The notes beneath the pieces are model-generated. The model searched no databases. It had not been told where the DNA came from and saw only the letters and a list, made by a program, of their open reading frames with translations. Positions 58,901-64,000 of a DNA stretch of 64,000 nucleotides are shown piece after piece. The position numbers and the translations under genes are program-made. The stretch's first letter is position 1, and the number at the start of each line of letters is the position of its first letter. The DNA is taken from the NCBI RefSeq assembly GCF_963678635.1, contig NC_087064.1:51790684-51854683 (forward strand). The letters are read 5' to 3'. This stretch comes from Symsagittifera roscoffensis (lineage: Eukaryota > Xenacoelomorpha > Acoela > Convolutidae).

Positions 58901-60447
58901 AAGACTACGGAATGTGCTACACGTTCAAAATGCAGCAACCAGTTATGAATAGCGGGCGAAGCTACGGGTTGAGTTTCATATTCAACTTGGAGGTGTACGA
59001 CTCTTTGGGAATGTACACAACAACGGCTGCTCTCAAGATGTTCTTAACTCCTAATGGTAACTTAGAAGAATCCGAGTATGTTGACTGGTCTCACGAGATC
59101 AGTCTACAGCCAGGCTATGACCACTCCATCAGTGTACATCCCCAACAAATCCATAAACTCTCAGCTCCCTTCAGTAACTGCGAATACTACGGCCATGGAC
59201 CACTTTCAGCTTATCACGATAGATACGAATGTCAATTCCAATGCAACCAAAGGCGAGTTTAACTAAGCGTTAGTTGCCCACAAAAGGTAACAACCTTAAA
59301 AACTATCTTTAAACACTTAAACAATTAAGGTAAGTTTGCTAAAATTTGTTAATTTTTTTAAAAGGTAATTTACCTATAATTACCTTAACATTAAGGTAAA
59401 TTTACCATAAAACTTTCCCTAAAAATAAAAAAAGTCTAACGCATGTTGATAGTCCAAGCCCCTTTGATCTATAATTTCATTGCAGATCATTTTCAATTCC
59501 GTTTGATACTGGTTATGGTTTTATCTTGAGAAAACTTAAGCTATTACTGAAGCGTTGCAAAGAAATTACAATTTCCTATTTATTTTTTATTATAATTAGC
59601 AATTGGGAGGTGGTCAAGAAAAAGTGATATTATTAGGTTGAAACAAGAAAATTGCAGCTGTGTGGACGACTTGAGATTCCAAAACGGTCAACTATGCACT
59701 ATGGCGATGGTCAACGAACGACACTGCGTCGAGGACATCGATAAACATTTCAGTCCAAATGTTGACTGTGACTGCCCGAATGAATGCGTGAGAAAAACAT
59801 TTGAAGTCGAAATGACTCAATCAGACTGGCCGACCAACAAGTCAATTCCGAGGTTCATTAATGGGGTTTTTGAGCAGCTGCGGACATCAGCAGCAGATTT
59901 CATGGTCCAAGTTTTTGAAAAATACTGGAACGATAAAAGAGTTGGTTCTCAGGATGCGCTGAACACTATCAGATCCAATTTTGGTCAAGTAAACATCCAT
60001 TTCAAGGAGCTGTCCGAAACTATAATAAAAGAGAGACCCGTTTACGAAGTTGTGAATATTTTATCAAATATCGGAGGCCTTCTTGGATTGTATTTGGGAT
60101 TCAGCGTTCTTACAATTCTCGAAGTTGTTGACTTTGGTTTCGATTTCTTGGAATATCTCAGAATCAGAGGAAAGAAGAAAATGTTGCAGAACAATTACGC
60201 AGGAGTGAAAACTGAAAAAACAACAAATCGCGTGGAGCCCCAGTCTGAAAAACCTCCTTGCTACACTTCGAAGCTAGATTCGTGTGCAAAAAATGGCAAA
60301 AATGAATCAAATGAGTCGAAATCTATTGATTTGATCTCAATGCGCGCTCTAGTTCCCAACTCTCATTTGGCTTCTGGCCGCGAAAAAACTTCAGAACAAT
60401 CGGTCGAACGCATAGACAACGTAATCCATGATGTATTTCAAATCTAA
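46992..60447 (+). CDS. DEG/ENaC-family sodium channel with LDLa modules in its extracellular loop
   Basis: The four exons are 46992-47866, 57980-58493, 58828-59252 and 59637-60447, giving 874 residues, longer than the usual 500-700. Residues 31-32 are the HG gating motif (AHGVPRV), TM1 is about 44-64, and FPAVTICNSN follows at 89-98. A polybasic furin-type site, RVRR|S, lies at 201-205. Three LDLa-like modules follow. The first (about 239-271) lacks the first cysteine, the second (274-310) is complete with CDDGSDE, and the third (about 311-354) is degenerate. Next come the DEG/ENaC cysteines (GHEEQDLVINC, GMCYTF, Cx8CSC). TM2 is about 745-770, with the selectivity filter GFS at 759-761 in GLYLGFS. 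The product should be a trimeric, amiloride-type cation channel in the plasma membrane, and LDLa modules suggest ligand or calcium-dependent binding. Introns 1 and 2 are GT-AG. Intron 3 appears to be GC-AG. Exon 1 ends inside the second LDLa module. Confidence 0.92.
47592..47606 (+). other. Furin-type cleavage motif RVRR|S in the channel
   Basis: The codons for residues 201-205 read R-V-R-R-S within the basic run RRRQKRVRRS. RxRR followed by Ser fits the furin consensus. Vertebrate ENaC alpha and gamma subunits are activated by furin in the extracellular finger, so a similar maturation step is a reasonable inference. Confidence 0.6.
47949..56017 (+). repeat. Minisatellite, ~151-bp units, about 54 copies
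   Basis: The unit includes CTTGCATTATTACATTGTACG, GATAATTCTGCGGAGTCTGCGG, ACACTCTAAAAAAACTG, CAGAGATCGCGAAC and TCCGCTTGCAAAATCCGC. Two main variants alternate, a ~151-bp form and a ~137-bp form lacking one CTTGCAAAATCCGC segment, the shorter usually followed by TTTTTCGGAC and CATTTTTTCATTG. The copy number comes from total length divided by period. Short frames on both strands recur once per unit and are by-products of the repeat. A GTTTCGC...GCGAAC near-palindrome and paired GCGGA/TCCGC motifs could form stems in each unit. Confidence 0.97.
48932..50839 (+). repeat. Higher-order repeat inside the minisatellite (period 1179 bp)
   Basis: The order of long, short and single-base-variant units from about 48932 onwards recurs from 50111, offset exactly 1179 bp, over at least 700 bp. 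This includes shared private variants such as AATAAGTATTC units at 49349 and 50528. This shows amplification of a block of eight monomers. Confidence 0.75.
56059..56297 (+). repeat. 5' half of the hairpin-ended repeat
   Basis: It starts AACAAGACTGCTCGTATTAGGGC, contains GGAGCAGTAATA, CCCCCCACACGCCATATAAAG and TTTCTAAGACGGA, and is interrupted there by the next copy. The CAGGGC...GCCCTG hairpin is degraded in this copy. Confidence 0.7.
56298..56838 (+). repeat. Full-length copy of the hairpin-ended repeat
   Basis: It starts AACAAGACTGCTCGTATCAGG with the hairpin CAGGGCGAAGCCCTG and ends with the palindrome ACTTTCGTATCGAAAGT followed by CGGAACAA. It is collinear with the inverted copy at 7845-8335. 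It is inserted at the TCTAAGACGGA of the preceding copy, so the copies are nested. Confidence 0.8.
56839..57116 (+). repeat. 3' half of the hairpin-ended repeat
   Basis: It begins inside the element at CTCTGCTTACGCGTTAAAAGCGCG and ends with ACTTTCGTATCGAAAGT and CGGAACAA. It is collinear with 56545-56838 and lies directly after it, so 56298-57116 looks like a serial insertion. Confidence 0.7.
59253..59636 (+). other. Third intron of the channel gene, apparently GC-AG
   Basis: Joining ...CCAAAG (59252) to GTTGAAACAAG (59637) restores the frame (phase 2 then 1) and gives C-x8-CSC, the spacing expected at this point of DEG/ENaC proteins. The intron then starts GCGAGT and ends TTATTAG. GT donors close by break the frame or the spacing. 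The intron contains palindromic GGTAATTTACC-type repeats. Confidence 0.6.
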
Positions 60448-61302
60448 CACAACAAATTTCTCGGGTTTTTATTTGTCAATTATCAAAAAATGCAGCATAT
60501 GATCCTATCTGGGAATCACGAATAATGATAACAAAATAATTTACTCTTTAAGTAACGGGAATTTCTATAAATTATTTTATTTCTAATCTGATTTCTGAGC
60601 AAAATTTTTCTAGATTTTTCTAGATAGCATATCCATATACCAACAGCTATTGAAACTGCTAATGAAACAAATCGAGGTGATGGTATGGAGTGTGAGTGAT
60701 ACAAGTTTCAATTATCAGCCATATCACGTTACAGATTTTTGGGGAAAAGCTGAGGTTTTGATGACTCAAATGTTACTGAGAGCCTCGTGAGACGAAGCCA
60801 AAACCCAACAAACAGAGAACCCACCGTCACTTAAAGTTATTACCGCTATGTTGATTAAAAAACCAAAGTCGTATTCCGACAATAAGCAGCTTTTATTCAG
60901 GTTTTATTCCGAGGAACTGAATCAAAAACTTAAGAGCAAAAATTGCTCCGTCTCAGAGTTCAAGGAATACACTATACAGCTTGACTCGCAGCATCAGACT
61001 TTGACTTATATCGGAAAGGGAAACCGATTCAAATGAACACACACCTTCTCAGCTTTTTAGTAGTTTACGACGGTGACGACAACAATCTGATTATGGTGTC
61101 GGAAACACTGACCATTTTCCCATTGAATATCGACAAAGATTTTTCAATTTTCAATCTCGGGAATCGCCAATCAACTGAAAATTAATGGAGATGGGCAAAA
61201 AGATCGTTCGAAGCCGTCCTTCACTATTTTTATAGACTATTTGAGTGACAGGACGAATCCATAGAGGAATTGCTTGGAGATACAAATAATGAGAAATGCA
61301 AC
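60448..61302. other. 3' flank of the channel gene; decayed coding-like stretch from about 60848
   Basis: After the channel stop there is no clear AATAAA nearby. From 60848 a 62-codon plus frame (MLIKKPKSYSDNK...) is followed, after a shift, by further protein-like pieces (DGDDNNLIMVSETL, LGNRQ). This suggests an old broken gene or transposon frame that may resume after the fold-back element near 62040. No family is recognised. Confidence 0.35.
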
Positions 61303-61304
61303 TA

Positions 61305-62031
61305 CAGTGCTGATTTAAATTATCCGGACAAAACGAACAAAACTTGAAATTTCAAACGCGTTTTTCTCAAATTGGGTTAAGATTAGACAAAAATTGAAGA
61401 GAACAAAAGTTGCTTAGAATTTCATCAGAATTAATATGGTGCCATTTTTTCCCCGAAATTCTCAACAAAAATTTTACCCCAAAAATGGGTCATTTTGGCT
61501 TTTTTCAATTAATCAAGAATTACGCTGAAACTACTGTGTTAAAGGATGAGAAAATTATATCACAGGAAGCGTCTCACGCAGTTCAACAAAGTTTCGGTTA
61601 AATCTCCAAAAACCAGTATAAGAGAAAAAGTTTTCACTTGATAGTCAATAAATGTGATTTTTACTATATAAAACCCAGAATCTCTGTTTAAAAATAAATT
61701 TTAAACAATTTGCGCCAATTTTTGGAGATTTAACCCCTCTAAAACTTTGTTGAACTGCGTGAGACGCTTCCTGTGATATAATTTTCTCATCCTTTAACAC
61801 AGTAGTTTCAGCGTAATTCTTGATTAATTGAAAAAAGCCAAAATGACCCATTTTTGGGGTAAAATTTTTGTTGAGAATTTCGGGGGGAAAATGGCACCAT
61901 ATTAATTCTGGTGAAATTCTAAGCAACTTTTGTTCTCTTCAATTTTAGTCTAATCTTAACCCAACTTGAGAAAAACGCGTTTGAAAATTCAACTTTTGTT
62001 CGTTTCGTCCGGATAATTTAAATCAGCACTG
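61305..62031. mobile_element. Fold-back Tc1/mariner-like element, 727 bp, with TA duplication
   Basis: The arms 61305-61614 and about 61718-62031 are near-perfect reverse complements of about 310 bp separated by about 100 bp. The outer ends are CAGTGCTGATTTAAATTATC and its complement, each flanked by TA (61303-61304 and 62032-62033). TA target duplication and a CAGTGCTG terminus are hallmarks of the Tc1/mariner superfamily. Each arm has a similar 63-residue open frame reading inward on opposite strands. It has no transposase motifs and follows from the duplication. This is a non-autonomous fold-back (snap-back) element, and its transcript would form a long hairpin RNA. Confidence 0.88.
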
Positions 62032-62033
62032 TA

Positions 62034-62577
62034 TAACAATAGACTGAAAAACGGGTTTCTGCAACCAAAAAGAGGAGAATTAATTTTAAAAAAGATTAGA
62101 TCGCTCTGGTTGAGTTTATCGACAAACCAAAGCAATTAAAAAGTACAATGACAAAGACAAGTTTTTCGATAACACGCCCGTACGAGTTTGGCGCCAGAAG
62201 ATGGTTTTGAAAAATTTAAACAGCGACTGAACTCAAGTAACTCACTAACGAAAAGCATTTTCACCAACTATAACTTGACCTCAAGTACAGAATCTGGCCA
62301 TACGTAATTTTCAGGAATTTTGTATGAGCACTGAAATCTCTCAAACAACATTTCATCCTAGCAGTTGGTAAAACTGGATTACATTTATAGTTTTCTCCAA
62401 CAAATATGAGGCCACCTTAAACTCAAATCCACTTTTGACACCGTGTGCAATACTATTAGCGCTGCCCTCGCTCTACTTTTGTGATTTTCTTTTGGACGGA
62501 TGACCACCAAAAAGGCTTCCGAGATCAAAATAAAACAAACTGTCTTTGCTTCGCCCCATGTAAAATGAGTTATTTGA
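62034..62577. other. Spacer between the fold-back element and the LTR
   Basis: It has a broken coding-like texture on the plus strand (pieces such as FEKFKQRLNSSNS) that may continue the decayed frame of 60848-61260. No intact gene is seen. Confidence 0.35.
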
Positions 62578-62899
62578 TGTTGACCGTTTAACCTTTGAGT
62601 TATACTTAGTTGTGACCTTTTACCATACCAATTTTAAAAAAACACCTACCAAAAGCGCAACGGCTTTTGGTAGATTTGGAGTTTGTTCACTATCAATTTC
62701 GATATGCAAAAAATCATCTGAAACCAATTCAACCTTTTTAACATCTCTTACCTTAGTTAGATACCACAGTCTTTTATTTAGTCTTAGATAAAAGCCTACA
62801 ACCACCTTGTAGGAATCTTAAACAACCTCGTCTTAAACTAGTCTTAGTTTAAGTTATACAGTCTTATTCAACCCAACGTTTTATCCTAATTTTTTAACA
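62578..62899 (+). mobile_element. 5' LTR of a Ty3/gypsy-type element (left edge approximate)
   Basis: The right edge is fixed by ...TTAACA at 62899, directly followed by a primer binding site. The left edge is probably TGTTGACC at 62578 or TGTGACC at 62611, both giving TGT...ACA termini. A perfect 11-bp hairpin (CTACCAAAAGC, 6-base loop) lies at 62646-62673. The 3' LTR is outside the window. Confidence 0.7.
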
Positions 62900-64000
62900 T
62901 GGCGCAGTCAAACGAGTCGAACCTACGAGGACTAGAGTTTTTTTGGAACAACTCATCGAATGAAAATCAACACGATTGGGAAAGGTGGTCAGAAAAATTT
63001 TAACTAACAATTATCGCGAAGGATTCCGTAGACATCGAAGATGTAATCAACCCACCGGTAAGAACTGAACTAGTTTACCCCATGGCAGAACCACCGGACC
63101 CGTCCAATGATCAAGCCCGTCGGGCCGAAAAAGAAGAACACCACCGAATAGCTATACCAAACTACAACGAAGAATTGAGAAGGAGAAGGGCAGAAGACAA
63201 CGCAAAATTCAACGGACTTCAAATCGGAGATATTGACAAGAAATTAAAATCACAGTTATACCTAGCACTCGGAAAAGAAGGACAGAAATGCTTTTCACAT
63301 GAAAATCCTGGTAAAAGAATTTTGGGCATTAATTTTGCCGAATTCTGGGAATAACTCAAAACTACCTTTACGGTCACTACAAATCTAACATAGGAAAGTC
63401 TTAAATTTTTTGGCCGAAGACAGAAAGAGCATGAGTCTTGAGAAAAATTCCACGAAACACTTTCCGAATTGGAAAAAAACTGCAAACTGGGGGAACTCGA
63501 GTCAGAATTAGTCAGAGACATTTTCATCACAAATATGCGAAACGTCGAGATCCAAAAGAAACTATGTATAGAATACTTGACCCCAGAAAATGTACTATCT
63601 TATGTATTAGTTCACGAGAAATGCACTAAAATCCATCAACAGTACCTAAAACTCCCAACCTATAACGCGGTACAGAGACCTCAATACGTAAAGAATGAAC
63701 CAACCCTAAACATTGTCGAAACCAACAAGTGCCGCAACTGTGGCCAGCAGTTCAAAAAATGGACACTTAACTACATGCCCGGCCAGAGACAAAAATTGCA
63801 ATACGTGCGAACGTAAAGGTCACTTTGCTAAACATTGCAGGAGTTCAGCAAGGACACAAACAAACATTTTTGAACAAAATCAAGTACCCCAGGAAAACGA
63901 AAATACCCGGGCTAACACGCAAGAAAATCCCGGATTTACAGCCAACTTGGACGACTTCCTAGTTCTAGCGGTAGACACGGACAGCCAATTAAATGCAGTA
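62899..64000 (+). pseudogene. gag of a Ty3/gypsy-type retrotransposon, inactivated, truncated by window end
   Basis: One frame runs from the ATG at 62899 (overlapping the primer site) to about 63755, with a gag-like start (HDWERWSEKF), a Glu/Arg-rich helix, an LTxESLKFFGRRQ capsid segment and a C-terminal helical region. It is broken by in-frame stops at 63001 (TAA), 63352 (TAA), 63391 (TAG) and 63438 (TGA). At an A6 run near 63752 the reading shifts by +1. The new frame carries a double zinc knuckle (CRNCG...CPARDKNCNTCERKGHFAKHC), as in metazoan Ty3/gypsy nucleocapsids, then a linker ending DTDSQLNAV, where a protease would begin beyond the window. Gag would form the virus-like particle and bind the element RNA. 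Four stops of all three kinds argue for a dead copy. Confidence 0.85.
62900..62909 (+). promoter_or_regulatory. Primer binding site (tRNA-Ser type)
   Basis: TGGCGCAGTC directly follows the LTR. It has the TGG expected opposite a tRNA 3' CCA end and matches the start of the site used by tRNA-Ser-primed insect gypsy-group elements such as 17.6 and 297 (recalled knowledge, not searched). It overlaps the presumptive gag ATG (62899-62901). Confidence 0.65.

Noticed and set aside
61410-61926. Two similar proteins encoded on opposite strands
   Set aside because: They are mirror images produced by the two arms of the fold-back element and contain no transposase motifs.

Overview
The window is nuclear DNA of an animal, probably an AT-rich invertebrate. 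The evidence is two animal-type membrane proteins split by GT-AG introns (a plexin-like receptor and a DEG/ENaC sodium channel), AATAAA poly(A) signals, a Ty3/gypsy-type retroelement, a Tc1-type fold-back element and long repeat-filled introns. I cannot name the species. Nothing bacterial, mitochondrial or CRISPR-like is present. One 200-base assembly gap lies at 23267-23466.

Layout. 1-4000: the 3' part of an A/C-rich, G-poor retroelement-like unit, with two frames overlapping at an ATGA, a long open tail and an LTR-like end. 4030-12367: no gene seen, but several dispersed repeats and small hAT-like MITEs. 12368-21358: a plexin-like receptor in five predicted exons, with a complete Sema/PSI/IPT ectodomain and one membrane helix but almost no cytoplasmic tail. 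23530-27478: three exons of an unfamiliar nuclear-looking protein, a charged RS/RD-rich N-terminal half followed by two related Cys/His modules; its 5' end is lost near the gap. 28118-28447: a small secreted cysteine-rich protein. 29545-43690: a decayed retroelement on the minus strand whose middle part, including a DSGA protease signature, is tandemly repeated with a period of about 4.8-5.1 kb. 46992-60447: a DEG/ENaC channel with LDL-receptor class A modules and a furin-type site in its extracellular loop; its first intron (10.1 kb) holds an 8-kb minisatellite of about 151-bp units. 61303-62033: a fold-back Tc1/mariner-like element. 62578-64000: the 5' LTR, primer binding site and stop-ridden gag of a Ty3/gypsy element that runs out of the window.

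The host genes show no operon-like relation and are all on the plus strand. Two are cell-surface proteins (guidance-receptor type and ion-channel type), one is a presumptive nuclear protein and one is secreted. Most of the remaining sequence is transposon-derived, including a roughly 500-bp repeat family with hairpins near both ends that recurs at least five times. The most unusual items are the tail-less plexin, the LDLa-bearing channel with a non-canonical GC-AG intron, the duplicated Cys/His module protein, and the tandemly amplified interior of a retroelement.
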